A DNA stretch of 64,000 nt from positions 25,296,001-25,360,000 of the forward strand of contig OZ316892.1 in assembly GCA_973895155.1 (NCBI GenBank). Direction: 5' to 3'. The notes below the pieces were generated by a model. The model had not been told where the DNA came from, did not search any database, and saw only the letters and a list, made by a program, of their open reading frames with translations. The DNA is from Marsupella aquatica (lineage: Eukaryota > Marchantiophyta). Below, one piece after another: positions 1 to 9,544 of this stretch; the stretch's first letter is position 1; every line of letters starts with the position of its first letter. A program made the translations under genes and the position numbers.

Positions 1-84
1 GTGGGTTGGCACCCACAGCCCACGGCCTGTGGCCTCTTGCAGTTTGGTTGCGTGGGTAGTCACCCACAGCCCACGGCCTGTGGC
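1..84 (+). repeat. Direct repeat, 33-bp unit twice, period 51 bp
   Basis: Two near-identical 33-bp units lie at 1-33 and 52-84, separated by 18 bp. Each contains CCACAG...CTGTGG, a short inverted repeat. The 51-bp period is a multiple of three and the repeat lies inside an open frame, so it encodes a 17-residue duplication. The array may continue to the left of the window. Confidence 0.8.
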
Positions 85-748
85 TGATTCATCTTCAAGA
101 ATAATCGAACAACGATTGATGCCAATCAAACACACAATCTTGTCTGACGCGATCACACACTTATGTCAAGCCAAACGCACCTTGCGCCTCAAGGAATCCA
201 CGTTACGTACACACAAGACACGAGCGATGAGGAGTGAGGCCTTGAGTCTGGGGAAACGGAAGAGCCCCGACACACCTAGCTCCACACTTTCCCCGGATTT
301 GATCTCGCAGGCTATTGAGATGGTGGTGAAGGAGGTTAGTGGGAAGTATGGGCCCTTGTTGGATGGAGTCAAGAAGAGTCAGGAGAAGAGCAAGGGCTTG
401 GAGAAGAAGCTCCGGGAGGTACGGAAATCGTTACGGGAGGCTCAGGTCAGTACGGGGATGCCACCCAGGTCTGTCACCCCCGGGACTCCCATGGCCACAG
501 GGCAAGTTCTACCATTGGAGTTGCGGTCCGGAGAAGAGGCTACCCTATGGAAAGACACCATTGGTGAGGGGTACATCAAGGCGTGGCAGGCCTTGGCCAC
601 TTTGAGGAAGCAAGGGAGCGGCAGCACGAAGAGTACCCCGGTAAAGAAGAAGAAAAGTGAGGTGGCACTCACTCCCGTGAGTGATGAAGAGGAGGCCCAC
701 TCACGGGGCACAAGCCGGGGCACCGAGAGTGAAGAAGAGGAGGAGTAG
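2..748 (+). CDS. Partial ORF: basic coiled-coil protein with acidic tail, probably transposon-derived
   Basis: The frame is open from the left edge to TAG at 746-748, so the true start is outside the window; the GTG at 29 is not a credible plant start. About 248 residues are visible. A 17-residue tandem duplication comes first. A basic stretch follows, then a helical segment rich in K, E and R (roughly residues 100-140) that looks like a coiled coil, then a Ser/Pro/Thr linker and a Lys-rich patch. The protein ends in a run of acidic residues with Ser. No enzyme motif is visible. A neighbouring retroelement begins about 1 kb downstream, and coiled-coil ORFs of this kind occur as accessory ORFs in plant retrotransposons, but I do not recognise the family. 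It could also be a host gene 3' exon. Confidence 0.4.
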   Translation, partial: WVGTHSPRPVASCSLVAWVVTHSPRPVADSSSRIIEQRLMPIKHTILSDAITHLCQAKRTLRLKESTLRTHKTRAMRSEALSLGKRKSPDTPSSTLSPDLISQAIEMVVKEVSGKYGPLLDGVKKSQEKSKGLEKKLREVRKSLREAQVSTGMPPRSVTPGTPMATGQVLPLELRSGEEATLWKDTIGEGYIKAWQALATLRKQGSGSTKSTPVKKKKSEVALTPVSDEEEAHSRGTSRGTESEEEEE

Positions 749-1725
749 ATAGTCGTACGGATGTAGTTGTACGGCCTCTGGATTTCCAACTTTTTTGTGA
801 AGGGTCACTCACGGGCTTGTTGGAAAGAGCTCGCGGAGCTGATTCCAACAAGAGGCGGCGCTCCTCAAACGGAGCCAGGATGAGCAAGTTATGGCCCGGC
901 GAAATTGTGTTTTCGCGATACGGAAATGACCATAACTCAGGCGTCCGATGTCCGTTGCGAGTGCGGCTAAGTGATTCGGGATCAGGAGGAGAAGGGCTAT
1001 CCAAGGGTGAGCTCAAAAGTACAATTGATAGGGCACCCAGTTTCAGCCATTGTGGGGTGCCTTGCAATTTCAGGGTTCACTGTGTACAGTTGGGGCGCCA
1101 TCGAAGGCACCGTCAGCCCCTTGTTTAGGGTTTAGGGTTTTAGCAGCATGTGTGTGCCGCATGCCTTTTTAGTTTAGGGATTTCTTAGTGCAGGGTTTTA
1201 GCGGCGCCGCTAGGGTAGCCGCCATCGTTGTGACCCCATGAGGGGTGCTTTGGTGTGGTTTTTTCGGTATTTAGGGGGAGAGCCCCGAAGTAGTGCGGGG
1301 GGGGGGAACTCAGCGTAGTACTTGGATGCTTTGGAGTAGCTTTTGTGAGTAGCGCACCGATTAGGAGAAGTTCAAGCCAGAGTAGTGAGGTGGAGAACGT
1401 AGCACTTGTCCCCGGGAGGCAGGAGTTGGGCAGACGGTAGGAGGCCGGGTTGTCCTTGCATGTGTTACGGGAAACACCAAGAGATATGGATTTGGCTTGA
1501 GGTTCCAATATTTTGTGTGTCACTTGTTGTTGCTTGTGTTGTTTATTTTCCTCCCCTAGTGCGTGTGGTCGGTGTCGTTGTGGAAACATTTGCCCTTGTC
1601 ACTAGTGTTCAAATCTTATTGTAAATGTTGGTATGCTTGCCCAAGAGAGGAGGGGGTGGTGACAGCACTCACCCGGTGGGCATGAGTTGTAGATGGTAGG
1701 ACCAGTCCCTTGGACTTGATCAAAA
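749..1725. other. Non-coding stretch with telobox and poly-G tract
   Basis: No convincing coding frame. It holds a telomere-like motif at 1124-1141, a run of ten G at 1297-1306 and a purine-rich stretch at about 1645-1657 that resembles a polypurine tract. A TG-start sequence follows the purines, but I found no second copy of it, so no LTR is called. Confidence 0.5.
1124..1141 (+). promoter_or_regulatory. Telobox-like motif (two TTTAGGG units)
   Basis: Two TTTAGGG units followed by TTTT. In plants such short interstitial telomere motifs are common in promoters and 5' leaders and can bind telobox proteins. No downstream gene is identified here, so function is unknown. Confidence 0.4.
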
Positions 1726-3630
1726 ATGGAGAGACCAGTCGGTAGACTTGATCAAAAAGTACACTTTCGGGAGCGGAATCAAACATATTCATCCTTAGGT
1801 GTGGAAATCCTCCAAATAGCGTCCCTCCACGACCCCGTAATACGATACCAACGGTTTAAGCAAGGAAAAGTACGGTTTGCACGTATTAATCGTTGGATAG
1901 GCAAGTGACACAGTTCCAAGGGAACAAGTTCTGACTCAAGCTCTACCAGTAGTACAAGCTGTAGCTCAAGTTCTGATGATGCCGAAACCAAGACAAAAAG
2001 GATGCAGAAGAGCACAGTACCTCAAAAGGCCAAGACCTTGGATAAAATGATGGACTCATTAACCAATAAGTTAAATAAACTCTCTGTTAATGTTGTTGTT
2101 CTTAAACCAATTAGGAAATTCCCGCCTGCTATCCGAAGCAATGTTTGGTGTACACGCTGTAATAATCAAGTACATTATCACCATGAGTGCCCCACATTAC
2201 AACGTGCTATAAATTATGGAGAGGAGGAAGAGATAGTAGACTATGGAGATATCTATGCAATCCAAGCACCGTTTGCATGACAATATTTTCCACCTACTAC
2301 CAGTCCAACTACATGGGCTCAACCAAAAGCATCGGGTTCTTCTCTATTTAATCAACCAGTCCCAAGATCACCAATGGGTCCCCCTGGGGGATATCCACCA
2401 AGAGGAGCACCAAGAGGACAAGGAATGTGTTATAATTGTGGTCAACGGGGACACTACTCCCCAGAGTGCCCATATCCAAAGAGAGAAGTGGGATATACCT
2501 CAATTTGCGGAAATTGTGGAAAAGAAGGTCATCTCCTTGTGGAACGTCCAAGCCCTTCCAAGCCAAAAATGATGGTGAGATTTGCGAAGGAACCTGTAAA
2601 GGAGGCACCCAGACCAGAGGAAATCAGGATGATATATAGCCAAGAAAACATGGACCAATGCAGTCATGTAACTCTGGAAGCAGAAGTAGAAGCAAAAGAG
2701 GAAGTGCATAACATTTATGCACAGCCTCTGTCAGGTACCATTGCGGATGTCAATCTGGAACACCTGGTCCAAGACAACGTGGTAGGGATGCCCAATAAAC
2801 TAGTGCAAGAAAGAGACCGTGTCTTGGAAACCTACGCCACTACTAGATCTAAGTCTCATCATGAAAAGAAACATACTAAAGACACCCTCAACCTCAAGTG
2901 TAAGAAATTGTCCAAAAAGAAGGGCAAGATGAGAGCTCCGACAGAAGAAGGTATTCCAATACAGGACGACCCAGCTTACGACAGGTATGATCCCAAGTAT
3001 TTTCAGTCAAATATATCTGAAGAAATTAAAACTCAAATACATGAGTTAACTGAGGAAGCACCACCTCTAGTTGAGAAAAATCATGCTCTAGGAGAAGAAA
3101 AGAGACATGAGCAAAAGCTAAAAGTAACCCCGACACCTAAACCAGAGGGTTATGATATTGTGGAAGTTGTTAAGAGCCAACCTGCTAACATTACAATTGG
3201 AGAACTGTTACAAGATAATCCCACCTATAAAAAGCAATTGAGGACCCTACTCACAGGTAGACGGAAAAGAAGAAAACTTCCTTCTGTGGAAGCTCTAAGA
3301 TTGGAGTGGGATGACAAGGGACCCCCAGAGATTGATGTGCAGGTCATGGGATGTGTATTGACTGAAGTTCCAGTGGATGGTGGATCAAGTGTGAATATCA
3401 TGACTGAGGAGACCGCATTTACCATTGGACTCACTAAATTTGAAAAGACCTTACACGTTCTTCGAATGGCAGACCAATCCAAAGTGGTACCAATAGGGAA
3501 GCTCATTGGAGTTGACACAGTCATTGGAGGGCTGACTTTTCCTTTAGATTTTGTGGTAATCCGACCTGAAGTCCCCTCTACCTATCCTCTATTATTACGG
3601 AGGCCCTGGCTATATAAGGCCAAAGTTTGA
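1726..3630 (+). pseudogene. gypsy gag and protease region
   Basis: A Ser-rich stretch at 1909-1985 precedes three CCHC zinc knuckles. The first (about 2149-2190) and second (about 2427-2468) are complete CX2CX4HX4C; in the third (about 2508-2550) the last Cys is replaced by Arg. The pepsin-type protease is seen at about 3340-3440 with Asp in V-D-G-G-S-S and a conserved downstream block ending RPWLYKAK. Stops at 1906 and 2278 (both TGA) break gag, and TGA at 3628 follows the protease. A Lys/Glu-rich spacer of about 250 residues separates knuckles and protease. The ancestral product would package RNA and cleave the polyprotein. Confidence 0.8.
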
Positions 3631-3963
3631 GTTGATTGGGAACGTCGTCAAATGTCTTTTGGAAAGCCGAGAGTCACTATAAGTTGGGTAAATGAACCAC
3701 ATCTCAGTGAAACCCAATCTGATGAGGGTTATACCTCCAATTTTTTGGATTCTACTCTTCTAATTAAAGCACCCAAATTTAATTCGTTGGAAGTAGGCTA
3801 CCTTGATGTTTTTGAAGTAGAGGGCAATTCACCCAACAATGAGGCTAACATTCCTGCCTCTTGACATGAGGAGAATGAAGGTGAGGTAGTAAGGTTGGAT
3901 AATCATGAAATACAAGATACACCTCCATGGGAGGATATTTTACCTAACTAGTCATAGGGAATT

Positions 3964-5004
3964 GTGGATCCTCAAAAATGCCAGAAAATTGAGATAGAAC
4001 CAGGGAAATTTCTGAATATTAGTAACCATATTGAAGGAGAATTGAGAGAGAAGTACATTGACTTGCTAACTCAATATAAAGCCATTTTTGCCTGGAGCCA
4101 TAAGGATCTTAAAGGGATAACTCCACATTTGGGAGAACATCGGATTGATCTAATTGAGGGGGCAGTACCAGTGTGGCAGAGACAATATCAGCTAAATCCT
4201 AAGTACTCCATGCTGGTTAAAGAGGAGCTTGATAAATTAACTGATGCTGGTTTTATTTACCCTGTACTTAACAGTGAGTGGGTTTCAACCATTGTTATTG
4301 TCCCAAAGAAGCCTGGTCCAAATGGAAAACCCAAGATCAGGGTGTGTCAAGATTTCAGGAAGCTTAATGCAGCTACCAGAAAAGATCATTACCCCTTGCC
4401 ATTCATAGATTGGTACTGGACCTAGTTGCTCTACACGAATTATACAGCTTCTTGGACGGGTACTCTGGTTATAATCAGGTGTCAATTCAAGAAGTGGATC
4501 GAGATAAGACTACCTTTACCACGAATTGGGGAACATACGCTTTTCGTGTTATGCCTTTTGGGCTGTGTAATGCACCTGGAACCTTCCAAAGGATTATGAT
4601 GATAATATTTCAGGATTTCCTCAGAAAATTTCTTGAGATTTTTATAGATGACTTCTGTGTCTATGGTAAGGATACTCAACACCTTGACCACCTAATGCAG
4701 ACATTCCAATGATGCAGAGAATCTCAGTTATGTCTGCACCCTGAGAAATGTTTCATAGGGATGAAAGAAGGCATTCTGCTGGGACATGTCATTTCACAGA
4801 GAGGAATCAAGGTTGACGCAGAAAAGGTTCGAATTATTTTGGCTTTACAACCCCCTGGAAATTTAAAGGAGCGCCACGGATTTCTTGGCTATGTGGGGTC
4901 TTATCGACGGTTTATAAGGAAATATGCTGATCTTGCCATGCCCTTGACCCAACTTCTTAAGAAGGATGTGGAATATGTTTGGACGGAAGACATGCAACAA
5001 GTTG
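3964..5004 (+). pseudogene. gypsy reverse transcriptase domain, frameshifted
   Basis: The fingers and palm begin with the conserved block around GEHRIDL and continue through VRVCQDFRKLN-like and YPLPFID motifs. Near 4410 a small indel shifts the frame. The second part carries SFLDGYSGYNQ, FRVMPFGLCNAP and the catalytic box F-I-D-D at about 4640. TGA at 4710 interrupts the palm; family comparison suggests an Arg codon was there. The thumb (FLGYVGSYRRFI) reads to about 5000, where the sequence jumps into the integrase region. Confidence 0.85.
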
Positions 5005-6199
5005 TTTTTCTTTATAAAGTTGGGTCCTACACCTTAGTGAAAGGTGTTTTGTTTAAGTTGTTACCAAACCAAAGACTTCATCGTTGTTTGGAATCACAAG
5101 AAGTTCCTAGGGTAATTTCAGCTTTGCATACTGAATTTTCTAGAGGTCACTATGCTGTCAATACTACTGTTAAAAAGATTAAGGATGCTGGATTTTGGTG
5201 GCCTACTATGCATAAGGATACTTATGAGTACATCCGGAGCTGCAATTTGTGTCAACGGGTGGGGAAGCCAACTGCTACATCTAAATGGCCTTTAACACCA
5301 ATTTTACCTTTATCTCCATTTGAAAAATGGGGGATAGACTTTATTGGCCCAATCTCTCCTGCTGCTAGAAGAAGTCAAAGTAGGTACATCATCCTTGCTA
5401 CTGATTATTTTACCAAATGGGTAGAAGCAAAGCATACTCGAAAGAATGATGCTGCTATAGCTGCCAGTTTCCTGTTTGAAAATATTATTACCAGGTATGG
5501 CTGCCCACTTGAATTGGTGAGTGATCGAGGCTTACATTTCCTTAATGAGACCATTGAGCTTATTACTGAGAAGTACCTGATTAAGCACCAGAAGACTACG
5601 CCTTACAATCCAAGAGCTAATGGACTGACTGAAAGAGCTAATGGATTAATTGGGAAGATCTTGAATTAAATGGTTGAAGCACATAAAACTGATTGGGACA
5701 TTAAACTTCCCTCGGCTTTATGGGCTTACAGAACAGCAGAAAAGATCACTACCTTAAGAACACCCTTCTATTTAACTTTTGGTATGCACAGTATTACCCC
5801 CATTGAGTTCGAGCTACCCACTGACCGGCTTTTAGTTTCTGAAAGATTACCTGAACTTGATAGTTTCCACACTAGACTGGAAACTCTAGATGAATTGGAA
5901 GAACACATGCTTCTAGCCTTACAACATACTATTCAACAACAGGATAAACGAAAGATAGCCTATGACAAGAAATTAGAAGTACCTACTCTTCAACCGGGAG
6001 ACTTGGCCCTTATTTATGACTCTAGGTATATGTTTTTCCCTGGGAAGCTTCCCACTCACTGGATAGGCCCTTACAAACTTGTTACATCATCCTTGCCTAA
6101 TGGATGGATGGCCTAATGGATGGCCTAATGGATGATGGCCTAATGGATCTTTATGGTTTTAGGGTGAAGAAATATTATTTACCGCACCCTAACGGCTTG
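5005..6199 (+). pseudogene. gypsy integrase
   Basis: The N-terminal HHCC zinc module (His in HTEF and GHY, Cys in CNLC) lies at about 5125-5260. The catalytic core carries WGIDFIGP, then SDRG, then G-L-T-E; exactly 35 residues separate the second Asp and the Glu (D,D35E). TAA at 5667 splits core from C-terminal part. The C-terminal GPY-like part (HWIGPYK) runs into a slippage array at 6105-6150, after which the expected continuation (LYGFRVKKYY) resumes and ends near 6199. Confidence 0.85.
6105..6150 (+). repeat. Slippage array of TGGATGGCCTAA-like units
   Basis: Three to four imperfect units of TGGATGGCCTAA sit inside the integrase C-terminus, between GPYKLVTSSLPNG and the motif LYGFRVKKYY. 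They introduce stops and look like replication slippage after the element inserted. Confidence 0.75.
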
Positions 6200-6736
6200 T
6201 GAGGGCACGGCGCCGTTTGAGGAGAGGGCTATGTAAGTAGTGGGTAATTCCAAAAGCATGAAGAAACTGAAATTTTTTAAATTTTATACGGTGTTTAGAC
6301 TGCAATTGTTGCTAACTGTAACTATAAATAGCATTCCACGTTAAGAGTTCCTAAGTTACGAGTAAACTCAGTTTACTGCTTTAAGAGTTTACAAGTTAGG
6401 ACTTAAGAGTTTACGAGTTACGCCTTACGAGTTGGCGACCCTATGATTGTGACGTCTTCCGGCTAGTTCAACGGGACACCACAACGGAAGAAGAGCGTGC
6501 CTTGAAGAGAAGGCAATGTAGGACTCAGGCGCTCACTCTTGATTTTTTCCCTGCCTCCTCCATCTCTCTTGAGCTCCCCACTTCTTCGCGCACTCGGCAT
6601 AACAGATTAGAACTATGACTGGCGTGGGCACTGATGAGCAGTACCATGTCAACGCTCTGGAAATTCCTAAGAGTGTAGTAGCTTGAATTCCTCAGGCGCC
6701 CGACAGTTGTGCAAATTTAAGAACATCATTGTAGCA
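6200..6736. other. Possible LTR/leader segment with AAGAGTTTACGAGTTA-like repeats
   Basis: Between gypsy pol and the next ORF. About five imperfect copies of a 15-17-bp motif (AAGAGTTTACGAGTTA type) lie at 6340-6440. They are followed at about 6433 by TGGCGACC, which resembles the TGG-start of an LTR primer-binding site. An ATG at 6615 opens only a 23-codon frame. If the site is real, this could be an LTR shared by two tandem elements; a second LTR copy was not found. Confidence 0.3.
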
Positions 6737-7802
6737 GCTGGGACTGGAGCATCTACTCGCAATTCCTTGGAATGTAGAGCTCGACTCGTATTTACAGGAT
6801 TTTGTGAAAGGATTGCTGATTGCTCCTAAATTTCAACAAACCATTAGAGCTCGACCGAGTTTATGGACTGTGGAGAAAATTGCCTATGCCTTCCGCTGCC
6901 CCTCAAAAGGAGAAGGATTGTATTTGAAGAAGAAGGATTTGTCTACTCCTTACTTCTCAAGAATTCGCAATCTTACTAATGGCTGGAATTTGACACAATG
7001 TACTTATCCAGATCTGAGAGTTCTTCTGGAATTTTTAGTATCAATTCTTCATCCAAAAAAGCCAACTATCTGTCCTGTGGCTTTGGTGAATACTATTGTA
7101 GCTGCTCACAGTGGAGCCATCCACGTGAACTGGGCATTATTGATTTTTAATGTGATGAAATATCAGGTGAGAAGTATGAAGGCAGGCAAACCCACTTATC
7201 TGCAAGTTTATTTATCTCAACTCTATCAGGCTCATGACTGTCTACATTCGGAGGAGAGAACAAAAAGGGGGTTACTTCTGATCGAGTTGGGCATTGAGGA
7301 AGAAATTGTTGTGGAAGAACCAATGGATGACATTCCCTTGGATTCCAATGATCAAGATGTTGATATGGAAATCGAAGATGCATCTGTGGGTGGTCTTGAA
7401 GCTTCACCTGTTCACAACTTGGAGCTTGTCCAACATCCTCTGAACAACCACGTGTACTCAAGAGAAGTCAATGTGGAAGATCAACCTGGAGCTGAAGAAG
7501 ACAAGGACTTCTTTGAGCAACAAGAAGATGTTGTTGAACTCACTCCTGTTGTCATCCTAAGAACCAGTTCGACTACTTTTTCAAAAACAAATCAACAGCT
7601 TATTGATAAGTTAACCTCTCTCTTTGGTTGTAGTGACGCTAAACTTTACGATGTTGTCTGTGATTTGAGATTAGAGGCAGTCAGCTTATCTTTTCCATTT
7701 CCAGATCAGTTAACTCTTGTCAGGACAACTCTCCTATTGTGGGATCAGCATCAGAAGAATTTGTTGCTCTCACCCCTGTTGCCTGACAGACCCTACCTGT
7801 AG
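6737..7802 (+). pseudogene. Retroelement-associated ORF A (putative plant transposon protein domain-like)
   Basis: The frame is open from about 6737 to TAG at 7800-7802; no ATG lies near the start, so the coding start is lost or in another frame. The first 170 residues look globular, with LLIAP, a hydrophobic core, a VNWALL block and a PTYLQVYLSQLY block. An acidic, disordered stretch follows (Glu/Asp-rich, roughly residues 190-260). The globular part has the same order of features as the ORF at 24400-26127, which resembles the family annotated as putative plant transposon protein (PF20167-like). No nuclease, polymerase or protease motif is present. The next ORF starts 20 bp after the stop in another frame and may be the frameshifted continuation. 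Confidence 0.45.
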
Positions 7803-7822
7803 AACCGAGTGAACCTGTCTCT

Positions 7823-8689
7823 ATGACAGGGGATATAAATTATGTTGCCATTGTGAATAATTTATTAGGCATGTTACAGTGTGAGCCTCGAGCCTTGTTA
7901 ATGTCTGTTGTTAGCAACTTAATTCAGAAATCCCCAGTCGCTAAAATTCCTCATAATCTAGATCCTTATCCCTATAGTCCTGATTCCAATTATGAACCCA
8001 CTGATGGACCTATCTTCACTCAGGCACGACCTGAAGATCCTTATGTTAGTGGAGATCTCTCTGATGACTCTGACCCACCTTTAGATAATGAAACTTATCG
8101 ATCTTATGATAACTCACTTGAGTCTTCACCAAGGCAGGGATTTGAGGATGTTGATGTAGCTCTAAGATCGAACCCAAACCTAGTGGCAGTTGTCACATCA
8201 TCTACTCAGACTCCCCAAAATGCTACCATTGAGAGAAGATACCCCAGACTTCCTGAGTCCCAAGTACAAAGGTATGTGGACACTTGTAAAATAATGGATG
8301 CTAACAGGCCACCGGTTGGAGAATTCTGGAGATACTATTACTTGAAGAAGACTGAGGCAAGCTACATCTTTGATCTTAGAAGTCATAGTACTTCCAGAGT
8401 GGACATGGCACAGTTTGATGAGTTTTGGACCGACTCTATTTACTTCCGACCCATATTGGCTGTGATGTTGTTACAAGGTGATGTAGAAGTGGAGGATCCT
8501 GATTTAGTCTTGGCATACTTTGGAAATTTTGCAGTCTATGCCTTGGATTTTATGATTTCTTTTCTCATGCAGAGTAAGAAGTCTACTTCTTGTCAGAACA
8601 ACTACATCCCTCAGGAACCAAAGGTTGAGTTGGTCTCGACTAGCACTTTAGCCGAGAAACAGAGGATATGGAATAATGTCACCACTTAG
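7823..8689 (+). pseudogene. Retroelement-associated ORF B, unrecognised
   Basis: 288 codons from ATG 7823 to TAG at 8687-8689. A Ser/Asp/Pro-rich acidic region occupies roughly residues 45-115. A more ordered region with RRYPRLPE, FWRYYYLKK and a hydrophobic C-terminal block follows. No known motif. Its position right after ORF A, in a different frame, suggests one ancestral protein split by a frameshift. The stop is three bases before the CACTA terminus at 8693, so the original C-terminus may have been cut off by that insertion. Confidence 0.4.
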
Positions 8690-8729
8690 ACTCACTAGAA
8701 GAATCCGAGGTGAACTGAGATCGCAATAT

Positions 8730-9044
8730 GTGACTCATTTTGGCTCATGTGACTTAATTGTGACTCAACGTGACTTGACCCACGCTGTGACCCTTGGAGT
8801 TGCAAAAGTTGAGACCAAAAAATGGAAGTCACTATTGATACTGGGCTTTGTGACTTGCTTGATACCCATTTGTGACTGATCTGTGACTTTATTGTGGAGT
8901 CTAGCCTTGTTTCTACGTGACTGCAATATGACTTTGACGAGTCACATGGTAAGTCACACACATGACTTACCCGCATTCAACAACGACTAGCGTGTGACCA
9001 TTTAGTGTCACAGGAGAGACCAATGGAGACCCTGGCCCGGGTCA
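8730..9044. repeat. Subterminal GTGACT/AGTCAC repeat cluster
   Basis: GTGACT occurs at 8730, 8749, 8760, 8770, 8850, 8872, 8883 and 8917. Its reverse complement AGTCAC lies at 8827, 8940 and 8952. GTGACC or GTGTCAC variants occur at 8787, 8994 and 9006. Chance would give well under one copy in 300 bp. The position just inside a CACTA terminus suggests binding sites for the element's own DNA-binding protein. Confidence 0.7.
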
Positions 9045-9544
9045 CACAATAGAACCATTTGGGACTCTATATACTCATGTTTATAACTAATAAGGTTCAC
9101 ATGCAAGTTGTAACCATGACTAATGAACACAGAGGGACAGTTCATAAGGAGAGAGAGCACTCCACATTACAATACATAGAAACCTGATGTTCTAACTTTA
9201 GAAATATAACACATTGAATACAAGAAATGAACATAGCATGAATGACATTCACATGAAACAAAGCATCATATAAGGAGATCCTACACAAAACATAAATAAG
9301 AATTAAACAAAATCACAATCTTGCTCAAAAATGTAGATCATTTGAATTCCAATGGAATAGTTTAAAATGTGATCAATGTAATTTAGACAAAACAAGAACT
9401 CATAATTGATGACTGCAGGATGAGATAACTGAAAGCACATGCATGATACTATGAATCTCTAAGAGGACATGATTCTTGCACTCCTTGACATCTAAATTCT
9501 ACATAACATGACTCACACTACGAACAAATAATGGCATGACATTG

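Larger units (their letters stand above)
1726..6199 (+). mobile_element. Degenerate Ty3/gypsy LTR retrotransposon body, RNase H missing
   Basis: Gag zinc knuckles, aspartic protease, reverse transcriptase and integrase follow in the order typical of Ty3/gypsy. No chromodomain is seen and the RT resembles the non-chromoviral (TAT/Athila-like) group. From 1726 to 4425 one reading frame runs through, broken only by stops at 1906, 2278, 3628, 3862, 3949 and 3955. One frameshift near 4410 moves the rest into a second frame, with stops at 4710 and 5667. The end of integrase can be followed to the stop at about 6199 after a short slippage repeat. The RNase H region is absent. LTRs could not be identified, so the outer limits are those of the coding body. 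The element cannot be active. Confidence 0.85.

Noticed and set aside
9516-9526. CACTACGAACA as an alternative CACTA end.
   Set aside because: It lies only 20-30 bp from the transposase stop codon and has no GTGACT cluster on its inner side; the end at 8693 fits better.
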